Positions 16,401 through 23,470 of a DNA stretch of 37,614 bases are shown here, in pieces. Source of the stretch: Planctomycetota bacterium (GTDB lineage Bacteria > Planctomycetota > Planctomycetia > Gemmatales > Gemmataceae). The notes under the pieces were generated by a model. The model did no database searches, was not told the origin of the DNA, and was given only the letters and a program-made list of their open reading frames with translations. Positions within the stretch are counted from its first letter, which is position 1. Each line of letters starts with the position of its first letter. The stretch lies in assembly GCA_021413735.1 (NCBI GenBank), contig JAIOPV010000038.1, forward strand, positions 1 to 37,614. The letters run 5' to 3'. A program made the position numbers and the translations under genes.

Positions 16401-18421
16401 GGCTTGCCCCCCGCCGGCAGGATCGGGGGCAGCTTTTTGAACCCTTCGGCCTTCTGGCTCGTTCCCTTGGGGTTGGCGTTGGCGGCATCCTCGCACGCCG
16501 GGCAGCAGAGGTACACGACCTTCCCGTCAAGGGTCAACTTCGGTGGCTTGCCCATCGACCCAATCGGTTTCTCCTGGATCGGGCAGTACCGCTGGGCCTC
16601 AGCAGCCTTCGCGTCCTCGGGACCGAGTTTGCCCAGATTCGCCCTGATCTTTTCGATCTTCTCCGGGGTGAGGACGGGGACTGGCGGGTTTGCGACGCCC
16701 TGCGGGGTAACAGCGGGGCGAGTCCGCTTCAGTTCCTCGACCTTGGTGAACATCTCGGTCGGGTTGGCCTCGGCCTCTGCCCGGCACGTCGGGCAACAAA
16801 CGAAGAGGGTTCGGTTCGCGAGCGTGAGTTTGACGGGCACGCCCATGAGTCCCAGACGATCCCGCTGCACGGGGCACCATTCCTGTGCCTCGGCCAGTTT
16901 CCGGTCGGTGGCGGGAAGTTGAGCGAATGCGGCTGCGACCTTCGCGTCCCGGTCTTCAGGAGTCGTGGGCCGAACGGCCACGGCCCCCGGTTTCGAGCCG
17001 CTGCCGCCAATGTAGATCGAGCCGAGCGCCGGGTTCAGCCGAGTCTCGGCGTCGATCAGGAACGAGCCGGCGGTCACGATCCGATCACCTTCCGCTAACC
17101 CGGAGAGGACTGGGAAGAAGACGGCACCCTCGGCCGTGTGGAGTTTCGCTCCGAGTTCGACCGCAATCCCGTCGAACGTGTTCGGAAGCGACTGGCGGTA
17201 GACAACCTTCCGGGCACCGGTGTCGATCACCGCAGCCTCTGGAACACACAAGACCTTCCCGTCTCGGCTTTGCAGCCTCGCCCCGGCTGCTGTCTTCGCA
17301 AGCAATTCAGGCGTGAGCCGGAGGGTAACCGAGGCCGTCATTCCAGGTCTGAGTTCGTGCCGCTTGTTCGGCACGTCGAACCGAACAGTGAGCGTGCGTG
17401 TCTCGGTATCGACGTGCGGGAACAGGAATGACAGCGGGCCGCTGAACGTCCTTCCGGGGAAGGCGCGTGTGGTGGCAGTCGCAGTCAGTTCAAAGTCGGG
17501 TCGGCCCGTCTTCGGGTCGTGCCCCCCAATGGGCAAGAAGGCGAGGTCGTCCTCGTAGAGTTGGGCCTGAACCCAGACCGACGAGAGGTCGGCGACCTCG
17601 AACAGGGAACTGCCTTCATCGACGTACTGGCCCTCCCGAACGGACTTCTTCAGGACGTGCCCGTCGATGGGCGAGCGGATCGTGAGCCGCACGACCGGTT
17701 GGCCGGCCTTGACGATGTCTTCCACCTGCTTGTCGTCAATGCCCCACAGCTTCAGTCGATCCCGTGCGATGGCCTCAAGGCCGGTGTTGTTCGCTTGCCG
17801 GGCGTCGAGCAGGTTCTGAACCGTAACCACGAGGTCGGGGCTGTACAACTCCGCCAGCGGGTCGTTGAAGTGAACCATCTGCCCGGTCTGGTTCACAAAG
17901 AGCTTGTCGATCCGGCCCTTCACGCGGGCTGAGACCGACTTCAGCTTCCGCTCGTCGAACTCCACGGTGGCCACGGTCGTGATGTCGCGGGTGAGCGACT
18001 GGTACTCGACGGGCGTCGTGTTCACCCCGGCGAGGGCCACACGGTAGGGGGAGAGTTGCACCCGTGCTACGACTCCGGCCGGGAGTGCTTCGTCGGTCTG
18101 CTCGCCCTTCTTCCGCTTTGACAGCGGCATGAAGCAGATTGGGCACTTGTCCTTGTTCGTGTCCCGCACGACGGTCGGGTGCATCGGGCAGAAGTATTCG
18201 TGGTCGCGGTCGCCCGCGTCGGGCCCGGTCGCGGGCCGCGTGTACTTCTCGTAGCGGGCGACGAGGTCGTCCCACTTCACGATCAGCACGCCGATGGCCC
18301 CAAGAATGAACAGAAACCGAAGCCGGGCAAGCGGCACCAAAACGGCGAGTCGGAATGCCCGGGAGAGGCGGCTTGGCACAACGGCGGGGTTGGCGGCACC
18401 TGGGGGTGTCGATGCGGACAC
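16397..18421 (-). CDS. RND periplasmic adaptor with HMBD and two C-terminal YHS-like modules, CusB-like
   Basis: The 674-residue product is best started at GTG 18421, which has GAGAGGG upstream; the open frame continues to 18502 without a ribosome site. An N-terminal anchor (about residues 30-50) precedes an HMBD (FCPMHPTV, CPICFMPL; 77-101). The adaptor core follows, with VARVQLSPYRVALAGVNT, VVRLTIRSPIDGHVLKK and GQYVDEGSSLFEVADL, then the beta-barrel and membrane-proximal domains to about 480. The C-terminus carries two homologous YHS-like modules at 514-554 (CPVQ, GLMGVP, FVCCPTC) and 611-651 (CPIQ, GSMGKP, YLCCPAC). CusB homologues normally lack these. It is translationally coupled to the CusA-like gene. 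It probably captures Cu(I)/Ag(I) in the periplasm and passes it to the pump. Confidence 0.92.
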   Translation of the reverse strand: MSASTPPGAANPAVVPSRLSRAFRLAVLVPLARLRFLFILGAIGVLIVKWDDLVARYEKYTRPATGPDAGDRDHEYFCPMHPTVVRDTNKDKCPICFMPLSKRKKGEQTDEALPAGVVARVQLSPYRVALAGVNTTPVEYQSLTRDITTVATVEFDERKLKSVSARVKGRIDKLFVNQTGQMVHFNDPLAELYSPDLVVTVQNLLDARQANNTGLEAIARDRLKLWGIDDKQVEDIVKAGQPVVRLTIRSPIDGHVLKKSVREGQYVDEGSSLFEVADLSSVWVQAQLYEDDLAFLPIGGHDPKTGRPDFELTATATTRAFPGRTFSGPLSFLFPHVDTETRTLTVRFDVPNKRHELRPGMTASVTLRLTPELLAKTAAGARLQSRDGKVLCVPEAAVIDTGARKVVYRQSLPNTFDGIAVELGAKLHTAEGAVFFPVLSGLAEGDRIVTAGSFLIDAETRLNPALGSIYIGGSGSKPGAVAVRPTTPEDRDAKVAAAFAQLPATDRKLAEAQEWCPVQRDRLGLMGVPVKLTLANRTLFVCCPTCRAEAEANPTEMFTKVEELKRTRPAVTPQGVANPPVPVLTPEKIEKIRANLGKLGPEDAKAAEAQRYCPIQEKPIGSMGKPPKLTLDGKVVYLCCPACEDAANANPKGTSQKAEGFKKLPPILPAGGKP

Positions 18422-18537
18422 AGTCGGCCCTCTCGGACAAGGCGTGGAAGCGGACGATAGATAGTTTGGTGAGAAATGGTGCAAGGGAGCGCAGGCACAC
18501 ACTCAAGGACTGCCGCACTCACGGGCGCGCGAGGGGA

Positions 18538-19065
18538 CTAACAGGTCAGACGGGAGAGGGAAATGACGAGATCGGTCGGCGTGCCGGGAATGGAGTCGAA
18601 GAGGGTCCGCGACGGAGCCGATGGCGTCGGGAGGAACACCGGCGGAACGGGTGACCCAACGTCGGCGAAGTCGGTGGCGTCCGAAGCCAAAGTGATTGGG
18701 GCTGACTGCGTGGGCGGAATTTCAGAAACCCCGCAGTCGCAACCCGCCGCCCCACAATCCTGATTGTTGCCCCCGCTTTGCTTGGAGGCTGACTTCTGGG
18801 TTTCAGATTGTCTCGGTGGGGCTTCGCAGCAACAGCCAGGACTTTCGGCGTGGCGGTTTGCCGCACAGCACGGCCGGTTGCAGCACGGCTTCGCGGCCGG
18901 CACGGCCGACACTTGGGGGGTGGTTGGTGGCTCGTTTGGGAGTGGGGAATTCTGTCGAGTGGATGGAGAACAGGCACAGACCCGAACGGGTGCAATCACG
19001 CCAATCGTGGTTGAGACCACGAGCAACAGGCAGACAAACAGTCGCCTTCCCGGACGGATGAGCAT
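18538..19065 (-). CDS. Cys-rich exported protein (family with C-terminal Cys)
   Basis: The 175-residue protein has a basic N-terminus and hydrophobic signal (RRLFVCLLLVVSTTIGV), then CACSP and a Cys-dense mature region with AKPCCNRPCCAANRH, SPGCCCEAP and DCGAAGCDCG. It ends PTDLVISLSRLTC, with Cys as the last residue. ATG 19065 is chosen because it begins the signal peptide; no ribosome site precedes it, and a -10-like TATACT lies six bases upstream, so the message may be leaderless. It is the first gene of the second RND operon (116 bp before the adaptor) and divergent from another Cys-rich gene. It is probably a periplasmic metal binder; the family is not recognised. Confidence 0.72.
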   Translation of the reverse strand: MLIRPGRRLFVCLLLVVSTTIGVIAPVRVCACSPSTRQNSPLPNEPPTTPQVSAVPAAKPCCNRPCCAANRHAESPGCCCEAPPRQSETQKSASKQSGGNNQDCGAAGCDCGVSEIPPTQSAPITLASDATDFADVGSPVPPVFLPTPSAPSRTLFDSIPGTPTDLVISLSRLTC

Positions 19066-19071
19066 GAGAAA

Positions 19072-19099
19072 AGTATACCCACGGTGGACGATTTCGCAA
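19072..19099 (-). promoter_or_regulatory. Candidate promoter of second RND operon
   Basis: On the minus strand TTGCGA (19099-19094) and TATACT (19077-19072) are separated by 16 bp and end six bases before the ATG at 19065. Transcription would begin at or next to the start codon, consistent with the lack of a ribosome site. This is a prediction from hexamer match only. Confidence 0.4.
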
Positions 19100-19217
19100 A
19101 CACAATCCCCGACCCAAGAACTTCCCTGACCGTTGGTTGAGTCATCAAATTGGTAGCTCAACGAACGGTGGTGGGGACCTCAAACCAACCGAGAACCTGT
19201 CGAAAAACACGAAAAAG

Positions 19218-19246
19218 TTGATTTTTCTCCTCCAGAGGTCGATACT
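19218..19246 (+). promoter_or_regulatory. Candidate promoter of Cys-rich gene 19262
   Basis: TTGATT (19218-19223) and GATACT (19241-19246) are separated by exactly 17 bp, followed by GGAGG and the ATG at 19262. It is divergent from the candidate promoter at 19072-19099, so the two Cys-rich genes may share regulation. Confidence 0.45.
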
Positions 19247-19261
19247 GCATGTGGAGGCGGC

Positions 19262-19765
19262 ATGTCCCTGTTCACCGGCACACTTCTGAAGTTTCTTGCG
19301 ATGTTGGTGGCGGTAATGACCGTCACCATCAGTCAGCCGGTTATTGGGTGCGTCTGCCCAGACGGGCGAGTGAAATTCTTCTGCTCTGGTCCACCATCCC
19401 TGCGGTGCTGTTGCCCGGTTCCCGTCTCAACCTCCGCTGCGGTAACCGGCTGCGACAGGGAGTCGGGCCACTCCAGTTCATGCTGTCATCGTCGTCACCT
19501 GGACACGTCCCCGTCAGCAAAGCACACCTGTGCGGAGGCGAAACCCTCTTGCTGCCATCGGACAGTTCTTCTTGATGGTGCGGCATTTACTGCCAAAGTT
19601 TTTGGCGATGGAGAAGACACGGATGGCGCGGCAGAATCGCTTGCTGAGTGGCCGTTAGCTTACCCAATTCTTCGTTCGCCATCCGCGTCGCTTGCCAAAC
19701 GGCCGACCGTCGTCCCGCTTCCACCTCCTGATCTGATAATCACGCACTGCCATTTCACTTGTTGA
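19262..19765 (+). CDS. Cys-rich exported protein (family with C-terminal Cys)
   Basis: The 167-residue protein starts at ATG 19262 behind GGAGG. The signal is LLKFLAMLVAVMTVTIS, followed by IGCVCPDG. The mature part is rich in Cys pairs and triplets with His (LRCCCPVP, SSSCCHRRH, KPSCCHRT). The end is PPPDLIITHCHFTC, again with a terminal Cys. The layout (signal, CxC, CC clusters, Pro-Leu-rich tail, terminal Cys) matches the genes at 18538-19065 and 21154-21699. Cys/His clusters next to metal pumps suggest binding of soft metals in the periplasm. No known family is recognised. Confidence 0.75.
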   Translation: MSLFTGTLLKFLAMLVAVMTVTISQPVIGCVCPDGRVKFFCSGPPSLRCCCPVPVSTSAAVTGCDRESGHSSSCCHRRHLDTSPSAKHTCAEAKPSCCHRTVLLDGAAFTAKVFGDGEDTDGAAESLAEWPLAYPILRSPSASLAKRPTVVPLPPPDLIITHCHFTC

Positions 19766-19941
19766 CTCACGATTGCGTTGCACGCAGCCTTGATTCCCCG
19801 CCCACCAAAACGGGCGAACCAGCAGCCACACGTAATTCTGGTCAACAACTTTTACACTCCGGCGGATAGCGCCTCGGATTCAGGCTCACTTTGGGTCTGA
19901 ATGAACCGGTGCCAAAGCCGAAGTTCTTGGAGTGCATTCCC

Positions 19942-20406
19942 ATGTTCAATCGCATGAAACTGTCGTTCGTTGCCGTCGCGGCATTCTCCCTGGTCGCTGG
20001 CACCACCGGCACCGCCTCTGCGGACCCCGGGAAAGGTTTGCGATGGAGTGACTTCGCCTGGGGGCCAAGTTCTCGAACCCAACCCACGCGGTCCACACCG
20101 TACTACTCGGCTGGGAACTACCGGTATTCGCCGAATACCCTCACGATGGTGCCGGCTACCCAAGGTGTGGTCACCACACCATCGACGACGACAGCCACAC
20201 CAACGATTTCAATCCGGGGCAGTGACGGTGTGGTTCGGGTGTTCCCGGTCACCGGTGGGGTCGTGCAACAAATCCCGACGCAGAGTACGATCACCGTTCG
20301 GGATGCCGATGGAGTGACCCGTACTTACCCCGTCGTGACAGGGAGTTCGACGGGAGGTTCGTCCGTTGTGATCCCGCCCGTTGTCGTTCCTTGCCCCCGT
20401 CGATGA
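19942..20406 (+). CDS. Hypothetical exported protein with repeated DGVxRxxPV motif
   Basis: The 154-residue protein starts at ATG 19942, with GGAG about 10 nt upstream; an internal ATG at 19954 is an alternative. The signal peptide (LSFVAVAAFSLVAGTTGTASA) is clear. The mature part is Ser/Thr/Pro/Val-rich and contains two copies of a short repeat, ISIRGSDGVVRVFPV and ITVRDADGVTRTYPV, followed by GSSTGGSSVVIPPVVVPCPRR. It has one Cys near the C-terminus and no catalytic motif. It stands alone, convergent with 20469-20774. Extracytoplasmic; function unknown. Confidence 0.68.
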   Translation: MFNRMKLSFVAVAAFSLVAGTTGTASADPGKGLRWSDFAWGPSSRTQPTRSTPYYSAGNYRYSPNTLTMVPATQGVVTTPSTTTATPTISIRGSDGVVRVFPVTGGVVQQIPTQSTITVRDADGVTRTYPVVTGSSTGGSSVVIPPVVVPCPRR

Positions 20407-20438
20407 CACCGTTCGGTTGGTCGTGTTCAATTGACCAG

Positions 20439-20458
20439 GGTGGAACGTCGAGTTCACC
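20439..20458. terminator. Weak bulged hairpin between convergent genes
   Basis: GGTGGAAC (20439-20446) pairs with GTTCACC (20452-20458) with one bulged G. It lies between two converging stops and could act in both directions, but there is no clear T-run on either side. Confidence 0.25.
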
Positions 20459-20468
20459 TTGCGGCGGT

Positions 20469-20774
20469 TCATTTACTGGTTGTGAACTCGATCCGAACGA
20501 TGGTCTTCCCGTCGGCCGCGAGGACGACGCGAGCAACCGCAGCAGTCGGCGGGATGTTCTTGTAGTCAGCGCGAAGACCGTTCAAGAAAACCTCGGTCTC
20601 ACCGGACAACTCGGCCTGGGCGGGTGGTGGGACCGGGGCAGTCGCGGTCGGCAGCGATTTCACAACCAGCCGCAATTCGTTCGGGAAGGCGACGGGTTGT
20701 GGCCTTGCGAGACTCGCACTGGCAAGGGAGCTAACGTTCAATAGGGCAACCGTGGCCCAGAAGTGACGGGTCAT
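20469..20774 (-). CDS. Small hypothetical exported protein
   Basis: The 101-residue product starts at ATG 20774 (MTRHFWATVALL), which begins a short signal peptide (ATVALLNVSSLASASLA). The frame is open to 20861, but the extra residues are polar and would precede the signal. The mature domain contains ELRLVVKSLPTA, then FLNGLRADYKNIP and VARVVLAADGKTIVRIEF, suggesting a small all-beta or alpha/beta fold. No Cys is present, unlike its neighbours. The ribosome site is weak. Unknown function. Confidence 0.5.
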   Translation of the reverse strand: MTRHFWATVALLNVSSLASASLARPQPVAFPNELRLVVKSLPTATAPVPPPAQAELSGETEVFLNGLRADYKNIPPTAAVARVVLAADGKTIVRIEFTTSK

Positions 20775-21153
20775 TTGCGGCAACTCGGTGGGTGAGGCTT
20801 GCGAGAAGGATTGTGTTGAAGGCAAGAGTCGTACCACCCGACCACTCGCCTGAATTATCATCCCTAAGTCGGCGTTGGGTCAGGGTTACGGTTTCAGATT
20901 CTCGGCTCGTAATTGCAGTCGGTCGGTGCCGTACATCTGGGCACCGACGCCCAAAGAGGTGGCAGGCATCTTGATGTGCCTCAGGTGACAAAGTGAAATC
21001 GCCTTCCATTTCCTTGATGCCGTTCGTATAGTCGAAGTCGGGCTGAGTTGTGCCGTTGGGAACGGTTGTTGAGTGACTGGCAACTTCCAACGCTCTGTTT
21101 GAGACTCGCTCCAAATAAATGGGATGCCCTCGGAATACGGAGTAATTCAGGTC
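20775..21153. other. Intergenic region without a supported gene
   Basis: No gene with start signal and family motif is visible here. One minus-strand frame (about 20890-21060) contains peptide-like text (DFDYTNGIKEMEGDF) but has no ribosome site and continues as antisense through the next gene, so it is not called. The region must hold the promoters of the flanking divergent genes; no convincing hexamer pair was found. Confidence 0.4.
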
Positions 21154-21699
21154 GTGACTCGCAGAATCCTTTCCCTGGTGCTGTTGTTGACGCAGGCCGC
21201 GACGACGTTCGCCGGCCCCGCGTTCACGCTTTGCGTCAGTCCGAAAGGTCACACCTGTATCGACGCCCCGTGGACCGTCTGCGACTGTTGCCAGGACGAC
21301 GGCGTCCCCGATCATCAAGGCGGCCCGACTCGCGGCGTGGCTGATGACAACAAGAAGGTGTGCGAATCTGAGAAACGGTGTTCGTGCCGCTGCGGCCACG
21401 ACTCCACGCTTCCCACCGCGATCACCCAAGATCGCCCCGCTGATCCCGATTCCGTGATCTCGCACGGTCAGCCGTGCCGGTGCAAGCACATCCCCTTGAT
21501 CGTTGCCCAGGACGGCCAGCAGCCAACGGTCGAACGCACCTCGGTTGACGACCGGCACTCTTTCGACCACCTCATGTCTGCACCCGTGGCCTCGCCCTTC
21601 GGCGGGTTCTCGCCCATGCGGCACGCCGTCGCCCTCCTGCCACAGCCGCCCCCGTCCGGCCATTTGCACGTCATCTCCTGCACCGTCCTCCGCTGCTAA
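21154..21699 (+). CDS. Cys-rich exported protein (family with C-terminal Cys)
   Basis: The 181-residue product is started at GTG 21154 (TRRILSLVLLLTQAATTFAG, a good signal peptide), with GGAG 12 nt upstream; an in-frame ATG at 21124 is an alternative. The mature protein has CVSPKGHTC, VCDCCQDD, KRCSCRCGHD and GQPCRCKH, then a Cys-poor middle. The end is PPPSGHLHVISCTVLRC with Cys as last residue. Its layout matches the Cys-rich proteins at 18538 and 19262. It lies 126 bp before the third RND operon and may be its first gene, paralleling the 18538 gene before the second. Probably a periplasmic soft-metal binder; unrecognised family. Confidence 0.72.
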   Translation: MTRRILSLVLLLTQAATTFAGPAFTLCVSPKGHTCIDAPWTVCDCCQDDGVPDHQGGPTRGVADDNKKVCESEKRCSCRCGHDSTLPTAITQDRPADPDSVISHGQPCRCKHIPLIVAQDGQQPTVERTSVDDRHSFDHLMSAPVASPFGGFSPMRHAVALLPQPPPSGHLHVISCTVLRC

Positions 21700-21825
21700 C
21701 CCACTTCTCGACTCGTCGGGCGTGATCTCTTCACGTTCCCGACCCCCAGGTTCGTTCATTTTGTTCCCCACTGGCATCCCTCCCAAGGGCATGCTCGCGT
21801 TTCCCCCCGCATGGAGAGAAGAGTC

Positions 21826-23430
21826 ATGTCGGACACCGTTTTGGAACGTTTGCCGCAAGAAGCGACGGCCCCGCCGTCACCAACCAATCCACCTCGCCGG
21901 TCGGTGGCCTGGAAGATCGCCGCCGCCCTCCTCGCCGGCATCCCCGCCGTCATCACCTTCGGCGTGCTGGGCGGGGTCGCGTACTGGGGCTACCAGCACG
22001 ACTGGACCCTCCCGAAGTACTCGGCCCTGAACGGCGAGGCTACGAAGGGCAAGGAGGACTGGTGTGCCGAACACGGCGTCCCCGAGTCCGTCTGCGTGGA
22101 GTGCGACACCGACCTGATGCACAAGCCCGAGCCGGTCGGCTGGTGCAAGCAGTTCGGCGTCCACGAATGCCCGCTGTGCCACCCCGAAGTCGCCCAGACC
22201 GCGACCCCGCCGGTCCCCGCCAAGGCCGACTTCGCCAGGGCCGAGCGGGCGGTGGCGTTCACCGACCGGCCCGAGAACAACCGCAAGTGCCAGATGCACC
22301 GGCGGCGGATTCAGTTCGTCTCCAAGGAAGCCGCCGACAAGGTGGGGATTGAGGTGGAGCCGGTGTGGACGGCCCCGGTCACCGAGTCCGTCGCCGGGAA
22401 CGGCGAGGCCGGCTACGACCAGACCCGCATCGCCCGGTTGTCGGCGCGGCTGCCCGGCAGCGTCTGGAAGGTTTTCAAGCAACAGGGTGACCCGGTCAAG
22501 GCCGGCGACCTGCTGGCCCTGATCGACGCCGCCGACGTGGGCAAGGCGAAGGCCGAGTTGCTCCAGGCGTTCGCTTCGCTCCAGTTGAAGACACAGAGTT
22601 TCGCGAGCATCACCAGTTCTGGCGGGGCGGTCGCCGAGGCCCGCGTCCGCGAGGCTGAGATTCGGCTCGACGCCGCCCGCCAGAGTCTCGTCAACCTTGG
22701 GCTGCCACTGGGGGGCGACCTCCAAAAACTCACACCGGCCCAACTGGAGGCCAATGTGCGGTTCCTTGGTCTGTCTGCGGAATTAGTCAAGTCGCTCGAT
22801 GCCAACAGGGCGTCCACCAACCTGCTCCCATTGGTCGCTCCGATGGAAGGCGTGATCGTGTCGCGGGACGTGGTGGCCGGCGAGGTCGTGGATAGCACCA
22901 AGTTGCTGTTCACGGTGGCCGATGCCCGGCGGATGTGGGTGACCCTCGACCTGCGGCTGGAAGATGCCAAACTCGTCGCACTCGGCCAGGAGGTCCGGTT
23001 CCGACCGGACGGCGGGACCGAAGCCAGCGGCAAGATCACCTGGGTCAGCACCGAGGCCGACCCGAAGACCCGCACCGTCAAGCTGCGGGCGTCCGTCGAG
23101 AACCCCGCGGGCCGGCTCCGGGCCAACACGTTCGGGGCCGGTCAGGTCGTTTTGCGGGAGGAGAAGGAGGCCGTCGTGGTGCCCACCGAGGCCGTCCAGT
23201 GGGAAGGCTGCTGCCACGTCGTGTTCGTGCGGGACAAGGACTACCTGAAGGATGGCAGCCCGAAGGTGTTCCATGTCCGCACTGTGCGGGTCGGGGCGAA
23301 GGACGGCAAGAACACCGAGATCATCGCGGGCGTCGTGCCGGGTGAACTGGTCGTGACCAAGGGCAGCACCGCCCTGCGGGCCGAATTGCTCAAGGGCAAC
23401 CTCGGGGAGGGCTGCACATGCGGCAAGTGA
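21826..23430 (+). CDS. RND periplasmic adaptor with WCxEHG metal-binding modules, CzcB-like
   Basis: The 534-residue protein starts at ATG 21826 (GAGAGAAG upstream). A membrane anchor occupies about 31-55. Two Cys motifs follow: WCAEHGVPESVCVEC (79-93) and WCKQFGVHECPLC (106-118). The adaptor core then runs through a lipoyl-like half (RLPGSVWKVFKQQGDPVKAG), a helical hairpin (about 220-330), LVAPMEGVIVSRDVVAGEVV and a beta-barrel (WVTLDLRLEDAKLVALGQEV). The C-terminus ends GCTCGK. The Cys motifs differ from the HMBD modules of the other two adaptors and recur in the lipoprotein at 26629. It is the first certain gene of an operon with the CzcA-like pump, 40 bp upstream of it. Likely substrates are Zn/Co/Cd. 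Confidence 0.92.
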   Translation: MSDTVLERLPQEATAPPSPTNPPRRSVAWKIAAALLAGIPAVITFGVLGGVAYWGYQHDWTLPKYSALNGEATKGKEDWCAEHGVPESVCVECDTDLMHKPEPVGWCKQFGVHECPLCHPEVAQTATPPVPAKADFARAERAVAFTDRPENNRKCQMHRRRIQFVSKEAADKVGIEVEPVWTAPVTESVAGNGEAGYDQTRIARLSARLPGSVWKVFKQQGDPVKAGDLLALIDAADVGKAKAELLQAFASLQLKTQSFASITSSGGAVAEARVREAEIRLDAARQSLVNLGLPLGGDLQKLTPAQLEANVRFLGLSAELVKSLDANRASTNLLPLVAPMEGVIVSRDVVAGEVVDSTKLLFTVADARRMWVTLDLRLEDAKLVALGQEVRFRPDGGTEASGKITWVSTEADPKTRTVKLRASVENPAGRLRANTFGAGQVVLREEKEAVVVPTEAVQWEGCCHVVFVRDKDYLKDGSPKVFHVRTVRVGAKDGKNTEIIAGVVPGELVVTKGSTALRAELLKGNLGEGCTCGK

Positions 23431-23470
23431 CCGACGCGGCCCGACACTCCCTCCACAAGGAGGTGCCGCC

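Noticed and set aside
20731-21858. Minus-strand open frame of 375 codons
   Set aside because: It covers two opposing genes with signal peptides and ribosome sites. One short part (DFDYTNGIKEMEGDF) looks protein-like but is not enough to call a gene.
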